Assembly: GCF_021398735.1 (NCBI RefSeq)
Contig: NZ_CP090349.1
Coordinates: forward strand, 4,793,001-4,857,000
Direction: 5' to 3'
Length of the DNA: 64,000 nt
DNA from: Methylobacterium oryzae
Lineage (GTDB): Bacteria; Pseudomonadota; Alphaproteobacteria; Rhizobiales; Beijerinckiaceae
Positions 10,479-19,800 of this stretch are shown piece after piece. The position numbers and the translations under genes are program-made. The notes below the pieces were generated by a model. It did not search any database. It was given only the letters and a program-made list of their open reading frames with translations, and was not told the DNA's origin. The number at the start of each line of letters is the position of its first letter. The first letter of the stretch is position 1.

Positions 10479-11369
10479 TCAGCGCATCGCCGGCGTGGCC
10501 GGGCCCTTGTCGGTGTATTCGGGCGGCAGGCCGATATAGTCGCCGAGCATGCCGTCGATGCCCGGCGCGCGGCCGAAGGCCTCGCAGTCCGGGTCGAGGG
10601 GCGCCTCGCCCAGGGTGGTGATGCGGATCCGGTCCCAGGTCGGGATCGTGTTGGGGGCGGTGAACGGGTCATCGCCGGTCGCCAGCATGTAGCCGAAATC
10701 CTGGCCGAACTCGCCTGCGAGGTCGTAGGCGTCGCTGGCGCGGGAGAAGCGCGGCTGGCTGGTGAACGAGTTGGCCGCTCCGCCCCAGACCATGGCGGCC
10801 CGCTGCTCGCGGCGCCGGTCCAGAGCCTCGGCCTCGACCGTCAGGCTCCCGAGCCCGATCGGCACGCGCGGGATCGGCACGCGCCCGACACCCTCGGCGA
10901 AGCTCAGGCCGAGCTGCGAGGCGACCGTCACGCCCGCCGAGCCCGCGATGGTCGCGCCCGCACCGAGAAGGTCCGTCGGATCGACGCGGGTGACCTGCGC
11001 CCGCACGGTCAGGTCGGCGTCACGGCTGGTGACGATGTCGTACTTCAGCGACAGGTCGTAGCACAGCGCCCGGTCGGCGGCGTTGGCGATGAGCCGCCGC
11101 TCGGCGGCCGTCAGCGGGGCGGCGCCGGACACGTCGGCGTGGAACGCCGTCGGGATGATGCGGACGGTGCGGGCCTTCGCCAGGGCCGGCCGGTCGACGT
11201 AGATCCGCGAGGCCGAGGCGACCTGATCGCTGGACTTGAGCCGGTCGTAGCGGGTCAGCGAGCCGCGATCGTTGAGCAGGACAGTGCCGCAGGCGGCGAC
11301 CATCGAGAGAAGGGCGACGCCGGCGGCGATCCGCGCCACGGAGCGGACCTTGCTGGGGCTGGGCTGCAT
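10479..11369 (-). CDS. DUF3313-like lipoprotein
   Basis: A 296-residue protein with a lipoprotein signal peptide: a hydrophobic core, then the lipobox MVAAC around residue 26. The mature domain begins GTVLLNDRGSLTRYDRLK and continues with IYVDRPALAKARTVRI, the pattern I associate with the DUF3313 lipoprotein family. A Gly/Ala-rich amphipathic stretch near the middle (ATIAGSAGVTVASQLG) resembles a membrane-inserting segment. It is probably an outer-membrane lipoprotein. The ATG at 11369 directly precedes the signal peptide. The function is unknown. Confidence 0.7.
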   Translation of the reverse strand: MQPSPSKVRSVARIAAGVALLSMVAACGTVLLNDRGSLTRYDRLKSSDQVASASRIYVDRPALAKARTVRIIPTAFHADVSGAAPLTAAERRLIANAADRALCYDLSLKYDIVTSRDADLTVRAQVTRVDPTDLLGAGATIAGSAGVTVASQLGLSFAEGVGRVPIPRVPIGLGSLTVEAEALDRRREQRAAMVWGGAANSFTSQPRFSRASDAYDLAGEFGQDFGYMLATGDDPFTAPNTIPTWDRIRITTLGEAPLDPDCEAFGRAPGIDGMLGDYIGLPPEYTDKGPATPAMR

Positions 11370-11576
11370 CGAAATCCTCGCGCGCCGGCCCCGGGCCGGC
11401 TGGAGCGGCCTCACGGACGCGTGATGGAAACTTAGCCATTGGCGCACCCGCAAAAAAGGTGGCTCCGCGCCGCGGCTCAACCTCTGTTGCACGATGGATA
11501 CATTCGCGAAACACGAGGGTGCGAGGTGGCCGCGCTGCCGTGCAACCGCGGCGGCGCGACATGCGTCTGCTGTGTG

Positions 11577-13025
11577 ATGCCCGCGACCACCCAAAGACCG
11601 CTCTGGATCGTCCCCCTGACGGTCGCCACCGCGCTGTTCATGGAGAACACCGATTCCACGGTGATCGCCACGGCGCTCCCCAGCATCGCCGCGAGCCTCC
11701 ACGAGGACCCGATCGCCCTCAAGCTCGCGCTGACCTCCTACCTGGTCAGCCTCGCGATCTTCATCCCGGTGAGCGGCTGGATGGCCGACCGGTACGGGTC
11801 GCGGACGGTGTTCCGCGCGGCCCTCGTGGTGTTCATGGCCGGCTCGCTCGCCTGCGCGGCCGCGAACGGCCTCGCGTGGTTCGTCGCCGCGCGTTTCCTC
11901 CAGGGCATGGGGGGCGCCATGATGGTGCCGGTCGGGCGCCTCGTGGTGCTGCGCAGCGTGCCGAAATCGCAGCTCGTGACGGCCCTCGCCTACCTGACCT
12001 TCCCGGCGCTGGTCGGCCCGGTGCTCGGTCCGCCAGTCGGCGGCCTGATCACCACGTGGTTCGACTGGCGCTGGATCTTCTTCATCAACCTGCCGATCGG
12101 CTGCGCCGGGATCGTGCTGGCGAGCCTGTACTTCGAGGACGTGCGGGAGCCGGAGCGGCCGCCCCTCGACCTGCTCGGCTTCGCGCTGCTCGGGACCGGC
12201 CTCGCCGCCCTGATGCTCGGCCTCGCCTCCCTCGGCCGCCACCTGCTGCCGGCGGAAGTCTCCTGGGGCTGCCTCGCCGCGGGCGCGGTGCTCCTGCCGC
12301 TCTACTGGGCACATGCCCGGCGGGTGCCCTACCCGATCGTCCGCCTCGACCTGATGCGGCGGCCGACCTTCCGGGTCGCGGTGCTCGGCGGCAGCCTGTT
12401 CCGGATCGGCACCGGGGCGATCCCGTTCCTGCTGCCGCTGATGCTGCAGGTCGGCTTCGGGCTCGACGCCCTGCAGTCGGGCCTGATCACCTTCGCGGCG
12501 GCGGCCGGGGCGATGTTCGTGAAGACCCTGGGCCCGCGGATCCTGCGCCGCACCGGCTTCCGCGCCCTGATGGTCTGGAACGCGCTGCTGGCCTCGGCCT
12601 TCCTGGCGGTCAACGGGTTCTACACCGCGCAGACGCCCCACTGGATCATGGTGATCCTGCTGTTCGTCGGCGGCTGCTCGCGCTCGATCCAGTTCACCTG
12701 CGTCAACGCCATCGCGTACGCCGACCTCGAATCGAAGGAGATGAGCGCGGCCACGAGCTTCGCCAGCGTCTGCCAGCAGCTGTCGCTCAGCCTCGGCGTC
12801 ACGCTGGGCGCGCTGGCGCTCGAGGGGAATGCCGGGTTTCACGGCCGAACGGAGATCCAGGCCTCGGATTTCGGGCCGGCCTTCTTCGCCGTCGCCGTGA
12901 TCTCGGCGGCCTCGGCACTGGCCTTCCGCAACCTGTCGCCGGATGCCGGCGCGGAGATCTCCGGGCGGAAGATGACTGCCGCGCCGCCCGCCCCGACGAC
13001 CGAGATGAGGCCGCGGCACGGCTGA
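11577..13025 (+). CDS. MFS drug-efflux transporter, DHA2 (EmrB/QacA) type
   Basis: A 482-residue protein with about fourteen membrane segments. It has the DHA2 signature in TM1 (LFMENTDSTVIATALPSIA), the loop 2-3 motif GWMADRYGSR and motif C-like Gly/Pro residues in PALVGPVLGPPVGGLI. It probably exports drugs or other hydrophobic compounds using the proton gradient. I start at the ATG at 11577, just before TM1, because the upstream frame has no membrane or family character. It converges with the DoxX gene with no gap and is divergent from the lipoprotein gene. Confidence 0.85.
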   Translation: MPATTQRPLWIVPLTVATALFMENTDSTVIATALPSIAASLHEDPIALKLALTSYLVSLAIFIPVSGWMADRYGSRTVFRAALVVFMAGSLACAAANGLAWFVAARFLQGMGGAMMVPVGRLVVLRSVPKSQLVTALAYLTFPALVGPVLGPPVGGLITTWFDWRWIFFINLPIGCAGIVLASLYFEDVREPERPPLDLLGFALLGTGLAALMLGLASLGRHLLPAEVSWGCLAAGAVLLPLYWAHARRVPYPIVRLDLMRRPTFRVAVLGGSLFRIGTGAIPFLLPLMLQVGFGLDALQSGLITFAAAAGAMFVKTLGPRILRRTGFRALMVWNALLASAFLAVNGFYTAQTPHWIMVILLFVGGCSRSIQFTCVNAIAYADLESKEMSAATSFASVCQQLSLSLGVTLGALALEGNAGFHGRTEIQASDFGPAFFAVAVISAASALAFRNLSPDAGAEISGRKMTAAPPAPTTEMRPRHG

Positions 13026-13553
13026 TCAGGCCGCGGCGCGGGCCGGCGGCCGGCCGGCAGCGCGCTTGCCGGCGTTCCGCGGCGCGCTGCCCTTGCCGGA
13101 AGCCTTCGCGGAGGCGGGCTTCGCGCTGGGCGCCGCCGCGCGAGTTCCGGCGCGCCAGCCCTGCCAGCTGAGCGCGCCCGGACCGCTCAGGGCGTACATG
13201 AGGAACCCGCCGGCGAGGCCGAGATCGGCCAGCATCAGCGTGCGCTCGGCGACCGCGGCGGGTCCCACATAGTACCAGAACGGGTGGAGCACGAAGGCCG
13301 TCACGGCGGCGAAGAGCGCGAGCGCCAGCCCGGTGAGCCCCGGCAGGACGCCGAGGATCAGGGCGAGCGGTCCGAACACCTGCACCACCACGGCGGCGGT
13401 GGCGACGCCGTTGGGAAACGGCATCCCGGCCCCCGCGAGCGTCAGCGCGAACCCCGACACGTTGAGCGCCCGAGCGATCCCGGTCGGCAGGAGCGCGGCG
13501 GCCAGCAGCAGGCGCGCGACGAGGAGGGTTCCGTCCTGGGCGCGGGCGAGCAT
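13026..13553 (-). CDS. DoxX-family membrane protein
   Basis: A 175-residue protein with four hydrophobic segments in about the first 120 residues, including the DoxX-typical LLLAAALLPTGIARAL and HPFWYYVGP segments. A basic, Ala/Lys/Arg-rich cytoplasmic tail of about 45 residues follows. DoxX proteins are linked to redox or oxidative-stress functions, but the reaction is not settled. The tail is longer than in most relatives. Its stop codon abuts that of the converging DHA2 transporter. Confidence 0.75.
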   Translation of the reverse strand: MLARAQDGTLLVARLLLAAALLPTGIARALNVSGFALTLAGAGMPFPNGVATAAVVVQVFGPLALILGVLPGLTGLALALFAAVTAFVLHPFWYYVGPAAVAERTLMLADLGLAGGFLMYALSGPGALSWQGWRAGTRAAAPSAKPASAKASGKGSAPRNAGKRAAGRPPARAAA

Positions 13554-13627
13554 CGGCGTGTCCGGTCGGGTGGATCAGGACGGCAGTGTTGCAACTTTCC
13601 GCTGAAGACCCCGTTAAGGACGCCACC

Positions 13628-14899
13628 TCAACCGCCGACGCCGCCGCGGAACAGCCGGCCACGCTCGGTCCAGGCGACGACGAGGAGCGCCAGGGCGCCG
13701 AGACTCGCGTAGCCGATCGCCACCGGGAGCACCGTGCCGTCGAAGGACTGACCGATCAGGAAGCCGCAGAACGCGCCCAGGATCGTCGTGTAGAAGCCGA
13801 GGAACGACGAGGCCGTGCCGGCGATGGCCCCGAGGGGCTCCAGCGCGAGGGCGTTGAAGTTCGGCATCGCGAAGCTGATCAGGAACTGGTTCACCGCGAG
13901 GATCGACAGGAACACGGCCAGCGGCGGGTGGCCGTGATAGGCCAGCCCGACGCCGACCTGCGCGAGGCCGACGAGCGTGAAGGCGATGACGCCGCTGTGC
14001 GACATCGCCCGCATCCCGAGCCGCCGGACCACGCGGGCGTTGATCAGCGTCGCCGCCCCCATGGCGCCGGCCACGAGCCCGAAGGCCAGCGGGAAGAGCG
14101 GGCCGAGGTGGTACAGGCCGGTATCGAAGACCTGCTGGGCCGAGCCGACGTAGCCCATGATGCAGCCGGTCATCAGCCCGAGCGCGGTGGCATAACCGAC
14201 GGCGACGCGGGTCTTCAGCGTCAGGCGGATCGCCTCCCAGGTCGCGGCCGGCGAGAGCGGCCGGCGATATTCCGGGTGCAGCGTCTCGGGCATCCGCAGG
14301 GAGAACCAGATCGTCAGCCAGAAGGCGAGGACCAGCATCGAGACGAAGACGTAGACCCAGGAGCCCAGCGCCAGCATCATGCCGCCGATCGCCGGCGCGA
14401 TCATCGGGACGATCAGGAACACCATCATGGTGAGCGACATGACGCTCGCCATCTCGCGGCCCGCGAACCGGTCGCGCACGATCGCCACCGACAGCACCCG
14501 CCCGCCGGCGGCGCCGATGCCCTGGATGATCCGGGCGGCGAGCAGCCAGCCGAAGCTCGGCGCCACCATGGCGAGGAAGCAGCCGATCACGTAGACGGCG
14601 AGGCTCGCCAGCAGCACCGGCCGTCGCCCGAGGGCGTCGGAGACCGGCCCGTAGACGATCTGCGCGAAGCCGAAGCCGATCATGTAGACGTAGACGAGGA
14701 GCTGCAGCCGGTTGGGATCGGCCACCGCGAACCGCGCCTCGATGGCCGGGAAGGCGGGCAGCAGGTTGTCGATGGAGATCGCCGTCACCGCCATCATCAG
14801 GGCGATGATGGCGACGAACTCGGCGAAGCCCGGCCCCGACCAGGGCCGCGGGGCGCGGACGTCCTGGACCGGCGGCACGGGCCGAATCGCAATGGTCAC
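13628..14899 (-). CDS. MFS efflux transporter, Bcr/CflA type
   Basis: A 423-residue, twelve-segment MFS protein. It shows the Bcr/CflA signatures: SIDNLLPAFPAIEARF in TM1, the loop 2-3 motif GPVSDALGRRPVLL and RIIQGIGAAGGRVLSVAIVRD in TM4. It is likely a proton-driven exporter of drugs or small metabolites from the cytoplasm. The start is GTG (MTIAIRP) preceded by a GAGAG ribosome site. It is in the same orientation as the next MFS gene and the MarR gene, although an 87-base gap separates it from the MFS gene. Confidence 0.85.
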   Translation of the reverse strand: MTIAIRPVPPVQDVRAPRPWSGPGFAEFVAIIALMMAVTAISIDNLLPAFPAIEARFAVADPNRLQLLVYVYMIGFGFAQIVYGPVSDALGRRPVLLASLAVYVIGCFLAMVAPSFGWLLAARIIQGIGAAGGRVLSVAIVRDRFAGREMASVMSLTMMVFLIVPMIAPAIGGMMLALGSWVYVFVSMLVLAFWLTIWFSLRMPETLHPEYRRPLSPAATWEAIRLTLKTRVAVGYATALGLMTGCIMGYVGSAQQVFDTGLYHLGPLFPLAFGLVAGAMGAATLINARVVRRLGMRAMSHSGVIAFTLVGLAQVGVGLAYHGHPPLAVFLSILAVNQFLISFAMPNFNALALEPLGAIAGTASSFLGFYTTILGAFCGFLIGQSFDGTVLPVAIGYASLGALALLVVAWTERGRLFRGGVGG

Positions 14900-14986
14900 G
14901 GCGGGCTCTCGGGGTGCGCGGGAACGGGCCGATCAGGGCTCGTCCTTCACGGCACAGTTGTGACAACCCTGCCCGCGCCGCGCAGT

Positions 14987-16273
14987 TCAGACCGGCAGCG
15001 GGCGCAGGGCCGGCGCGTCGGGCTTGCGGCCCACGAAGGCGGCCATCAGGGCGGCGACGAGGCAGAGCAGGCCGGCCGCCACGAAGGCGCCGAGATAGGT
15101 GCCGCTCTCGGTCCGGACCATGCCGGCGAGCCACGCCGCGGACGCCGCGCCGATCTGGTGCGCGGCCGCGATCCAGCCGAACATCAGCGCGGCGTTCTCC
15201 TCCCCGAACGATTTGCCCGCGAGCTGAACGGTGGGCGGCACGGTGGCGATCCAGTCGAGCCCGTAGAAGACCGCGAACAGCGACAGGCCGTAGAAGCTGT
15301 AGTCGAACGAGTAGGGCAGGAAGATCAGCGAGAGGCCGCGCAGGCCGTAGTACCACGCCAGCAGCTTGCGCGAATCGAACCGGTCGGTGAGCCAGCCCGA
15401 GGCCGTGGTGCCGATCAGGTCGCAGATCCCCATGAGCGCCAGCAGGCCGGCGGCCGTGACCTCGGCGATGCCGTGATCGATGCAGGCCGGGATCAGGTGG
15501 GTGCCGATCAGGCCGTTGGTCGAGGCGCCGCAGATGAAGAACGTGCCGGCGAGCAGCCAGAAATCCCGGGAGCGCAGGCCGATGCGCAGGCCCCTGAGCG
15601 CCCGCACGGCCGGGTTCTCGGTCAGCACCGGCGTCGGCGTCACCGCGTCCTCGCCGTAGCGGGGCAGGCCGAGATCCGCCGGCCGGTCGCGCAGGAGCAG
15701 GGCCGCCAGCGGGATCAGCGCCAGGGTCGCAGCGGCGACGACCAGGGAGACGGAGCGCCAGCCCTGCCCCACCGCGATCGAGGCCAGCATCGGCAGGAAG
15801 ACGAGCTGGCCCGTGGCGCTGCTCGCGGTCAGCAGGCCGAGCACGAGGCCCCGGCGCTTGGCGAACCAGCGCCCGGCCACGGTGGCGCCCAGCACGTTGG
15901 CCACCATGCCGGATCCGGATCCGACGACGAGGCCCCAGAGCACGACCATCTGCCAGGGCGCGGTCATCAGGCTCGTGGCGGCGGTGCCGATCGCCAGGAT
16001 CAGGAGTGCGCCGCAGACCGAGCGCCGCAGGCCGAACCGCTCGATGATCGCCACCGCGAAGGGGCCGATCATCCCGTACAGGAAGATGTTGAGCGCGATG
16101 CCGACGCCGATCGTGGCCGCGGTCCAGCCGAATTCCCGCTCCCAGGGGACGATCAACACGCTCGGCGTGGCGCGGACACCGGCCCCGACGAGCAGGACCA
16201 GGAAGGTCACCGCGACGACGATCCAGGCGTAGTGCAGGCGCGACCCGGGGCGCGTCTCTGTCAGGGCGGTCAT
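14987..16273 (-). CDS. MFS transporter linked to a MarR regulator
   Basis: A 428-residue, twelve-segment MFS protein. It begins LHYAWIVVAVTFLVLLVGAG with SVLIVPWEREFGWTAATIG, a layout typical of the monocarboxylate/OFA-like MFS group, and has a GWLTDRFDSRKLL loop motif in the second half. The substrate may be an organic acid or drug. The MarR gene lies 29 bases upstream in the same orientation, so the pair is probably one operon and this is the likeliest MarR target. The ATG at 16273 directly precedes TM1. Confidence 0.8.
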   Translation of the reverse strand: MTALTETRPGSRLHYAWIVVAVTFLVLLVGAGVRATPSVLIVPWEREFGWTAATIGVGIALNIFLYGMIGPFAVAIIERFGLRRSVCGALLILAIGTAATSLMTAPWQMVVLWGLVVGSGSGMVANVLGATVAGRWFAKRRGLVLGLLTASSATGQLVFLPMLASIAVGQGWRSVSLVVAAATLALIPLAALLLRDRPADLGLPRYGEDAVTPTPVLTENPAVRALRGLRIGLRSRDFWLLAGTFFICGASTNGLIGTHLIPACIDHGIAEVTAAGLLALMGICDLIGTTASGWLTDRFDSRKLLAWYYGLRGLSLIFLPYSFDYSFYGLSLFAVFYGLDWIATVPPTVQLAGKSFGEENAALMFGWIAAAHQIGAASAAWLAGMVRTESGTYLGAFVAAGLLCLVAALMAAFVGRKPDAPALRPLPV

Positions 16274-16302
16274 GGACGGGCTCCGGAAGCGGGGCGGATC
16301 GG

Positions 16303-16719
16303 TCAGGCGGCGGAGATCAGGGACTCCGCCAGGGCGGAGACGGTCGCGGGATCGACCCGGGCGTTGATACGGCTCTGCGCCTCGCGCCAGTAGGGCGTCG
16401 CGGCCGCGAGGGCCTCGCGGCCCGACGCGGTCAGGGACACGCGGCGCTCGCGCGGATCCGACGTGCCGGGCGTGACCGAGACGAAGCCGCGGCGCTTGAG
16501 CGGGTCGAGATTGCGGCCCATCGTGGTCCGCTCCAGCGCTGCCTCGGCGGCGAGGCGGGAGACCGGGACCGGTCCGAGCCGGTCCAGCAGCCGCAGGATC
16601 GCGAACTGGGTCACGCGGAGCCCGGTCGGCTTCAGGGCGGCGTCGTAGATCGCCGTCAGCGCCCGCGTGGCGCGACGCAGGGCGGAGCAGGTGCACGGCT
16701 CGGGTGACGGGGCGCTCAT
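16303..16719 (-). CDS. MarR-family transcriptional regulator
   Basis: A 138-residue winged-helix regulator. Helices LRVTQFAILRLLDRLGPVPVSRLAAEAALERTT form the HTH region, and the wing is in KRRGFVSVTPGTSDPRERRVSLTASG with the conserved D-x-R-x-x-R-V-x-L-T. The N-terminus has a Cys-Thr-Cys pair at residues 9-11, typical of a subgroup that may sense oxidants or electrophiles. It probably represses its own operon with the downstream MFS gene through the palindrome at 16727-16738. Confidence 0.85.
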   Translation of the reverse strand: MSAPSPEPCTCSALRRATRALTAIYDAALKPTGLRVTQFAILRLLDRLGPVPVSRLAAEAALERTTMGRNLDPLKRRGFVSVTPGTSDPRERRVSLTASGREALAAATPYWREAQSRINARVDPATVSALAESLISAA

Positions 16720-16726
16720 GGTATGG

Positions 16727-16738
16727 GTGTATATGCAC
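16727..16738 (-). promoter_or_regulatory. Candidate MarR operator
   Basis: The 12-base site GTGTATATGCAC matches its own reverse complement at 10 of 12 positions and is unusually AT-rich for this genome. It lies 8 bases upstream of the marR start codon, where a bound dimer would block transcription or its early steps. MarR operators are usually AT-rich palindromes of 15-20 bases, so the assignment is an inference from position and symmetry. Confidence 0.45.
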
Positions 16739-16878
16739 GCATCGGGCGTTCGGCAAGGCGAAGCTGACGGTTCGCAGCGATCGACACCCGTTGGCCCGGA
16801 AACGGGCGGGCGCTGTCATCGACACGGCCGGTCACGCTGCTATCGCTTGGGCGAGTGACCCGGTTCGGGAGAAGCGCG

Positions 16879-19800
16879 ATGACACTCGAGACCGCGACGG
16901 CGTTGTCCTCCTCGGAGCAGAAGACGGCCCGCACCGGGCTGATAGAGGCGGCCGCCGACATCGTCACCGAGCAGGGCGGACCCGGCGGCTTCGTCCGCGA
17001 CCTGTTCGGCCGCGTGACGCCGGAGGATCTCGCTCCCTACGATCCCTCTGTCCTGGCGGATCTCGCCGCCCGCGCCCGCGCCTTCCTGTCCGAGCCGCGG
17101 AGGCCGGGCGACCCGGCGCGGCTGCGCCTGAGCGACAGCCAGCTGGTGCGCGACGGCCGTGCGCGCGAGACGACGGTCCTGGAGGTGATCAACGACAACC
17201 GTCCGTTCCTGCTGGACTCGACCCTGGCCGAACTGACCGAGCAGGGCCTCGCCCCGCAGCTCGTGGCGCACCCGATCCTCGGGGTGGAGCGGGACGGCGC
17301 GGGCGGGCTCATCCGGGTGGTCGGGGAGACGACCGCGGACGCGCAGGGCAGTCTCGCGCGCGAGAGCTTCATCCACATCCACCTCGACCCCGTGGCGGCC
17401 GAGACCGGCGAGCGGCTCCTGAACGCGCTCGCGACGGTCTACCGGGATGTCGCCCTGGCGAGCGACGACCACGACGCCATGCTGGCGCGCCTCACCGACC
17501 TCGCCGCCGATCTCGGGCGCGGGCCGACCCCGATGCCGGGACCGGAGACCGAGGAGGCGCGCGCCTTCCTCGAATGGCTGACCGACGGCCAGTTCCTCAT
17601 CCTCGGCCTGCAGGAGCACGGCATCGCCGGCGACGCTCACCCGCTGGTCGAGGGGTCGAGCCTCGGCGTGCTCCGCGATCCCGGCGCGACGCCCCTGCGC
17701 CGTGGCCGGACGCCGGTGGACTACACGCCGGAGATCCTCGCCTTCCTGGAAGAGCCGCAGCCGCTGATCATCACCAAGGCCAGCGTGAAGTCCCGAGTCC
17801 ACCGCTCGGCCTACCTGGACTATATCGGCGTCAAGCTGTTCTCCGGCCTCGGCAAGCTGTCGGGCGAGGTGCGGATCGTCGGCCTGTTCACCGCCTCGGC
17901 CTACACGAGCCCGGCCCGCGAGGTTCCGGTCCTACGCCGGAAGGTCGAGGCCGTCGTCCAGCGCGCCGGCCTCGACCCGACGAGCCATGCCGGCCGCAGC
18001 CTCCTCGCCGTGCTGGAGAGCTACCCGCGGGACGAACTCTTCCAGATCGACGGCGAGCGGCTCTACCGGTTCACCCTGGCCATCGCCGCCCTGGCCGACC
18101 GCCCGCGGGTCCGCGTGCTGTCCCGGCCCGACCGGTTCGGCCGCTTCGTGTCGCTGCTCGTCTACGTCCCGAAGGACCGCTACGATTCCGCGATCCGGGG
18201 ACGGATCGGCAGCTACCTCGCCGAGACCTACGGCGGGCGGCTCAGCGCGTCCTACCCCGACTACCCGGAAGGCTCGCTCGCCCGGATCCACTACATCATC
18301 GGCCTGCCCGATCAGGGCAGCCCCGAGCACGATCCCGCCTCCCTGGAGGCCGGGATCGTCGCCCTGGTCCGGACCTGGGGCGACGCGCTGCGGGCGGCGC
18401 TGGCCGAATCCCAGGGGGGCGACCGCGCGCGGCAACTCGCCGCCCGCTACGGCGACGCGTTCTCGGCCGCCTATCGGGACAATTTCCAGCCTGAGGTCGC
18501 CGTCGCCGACGTGACGATCCTCGACAGCCTCGGCGAGACTCAGCCGCGGGCCGTCCATCTCGATCGGCGGCCCAGCGACCCCGAGGCGCAGGTCCGCCTG
18601 AAGGCGTTCTCGCGCGGCACGGCGATCGCGCTGTCCGACCGGGTCCCGGCGCTCGAGAATCTCGGCTTCCGCGTCATCAACGAGCGCACGTACCAGATCG
18701 CGCCGGCCGGGACGGACGAGGCCGCGCGGGTCTGGCTGCACGACATGCTGATCGAGCGGGCCACCGGCGCCCCGATCGACCTCGCGGCGCTGGAACGCCC
18801 GCTGGAGGCCGCGATGCTCGCCATCGCGGACGGCATCGCCGAGTCCGACGGGTACAACCGGCTCGTCCTTGAGGCAGCCCTCCCCTGGCGGGAGGCGGCC
18901 CTGCTGCGGGCCCTGGGCCGCTACCTGCGCCAGCTGCGTATCCGCTACGGGCAGGACTACCTCGCGGGCACGCTGAGCCGCCACGCCGGGATCGCGCGCG
19001 CGATCGTGGCGCTGTTCCGCGCCCGGTTCGACCCGGCGCTCACCGGTGACCGGACCGCGCAGGAGGCCGAGGTACGCGCCGAGATCGAGACGGCGCTCGC
19101 CGAGGTCACGAGCCTCGACGACGACCGGATCCTCCGCCGGTTCGTCAACCTCGTCGAGGCGGCGGTGCGGACGAACTTCTACCAGACAGGCGCCGACGGG
19201 CAGCCGCGAGAGACGATCAGCTTCAAGTTCGCCTGCGCCAAGGTGACGGCGATGCCGCTGCCGCGGCCGTTCTTCGAGATCTTCGTCTACTCGCCCCGCG
19301 TCGAAGGCGTGCACCTCCGCTTCGGCTACGTGGCCCGCGGCGGCCTGCGCTGGTCCGACCGGCCGGAGGATTTCCGCACCGAGATCCTCGGCCTCGTGAA
19401 GGCCCAGCAGGTGAAGAACGCCGTGATCGTGCCGGTGGGCGCCAAGGGCGGCTTCTTTCCGAAGCGGCTGCCGCCGGCCTCCGACCGCGCCGCCTGGATG
19501 CAGGAGGGGACCGAGAGCTACCGGATCTTCATCCGCACGCTGCTCGAACTGACCGACAACATCGTCGACAACGCCATCGTGCCGCCGCCCGACACGGTGC
19601 GGCACGATCCCGACGACGCCTACCTGGTGGTCGCCGCCGACAAGGGCACCGCCACCTTCTCGGACATCGCCAACGCCCTCTCGCTGGAGAAGGGCCACTG
19701 GCTCGGCGACGCCTTCGCGTCCGGCGGCAGCCAGGGCTACGACCACAAGGGCATGGGCATCACCGCCCGCGGCGCCTGGGAGGCGGTGCGCCGGCATTTC

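Noticed and set aside
11370..11576. Well-defined operator in the lipoprotein/MFS divergent gap
   Set aside because: A short near-palindrome (ATGGATACAT) is present, but no regulator gene is adjacent and no promoter boxes fit well, so I do not list it as a feature.
10479..13019. Minus-strand frame extending the lipoprotein to about 846 codons
   Set aside because: Only the last 296 residues, from the ATG at 11369, have a signal peptide and domain; the rest is a shadow of the DHA2 transporter.
13586..16393. Long plus-strand frame antisense to the Bcr and MFS genes (about 935 codons)
   Set aside because: Low-complexity Arg/Asp/His repeats; the opposite strand encodes two clear twelve-segment transporters.
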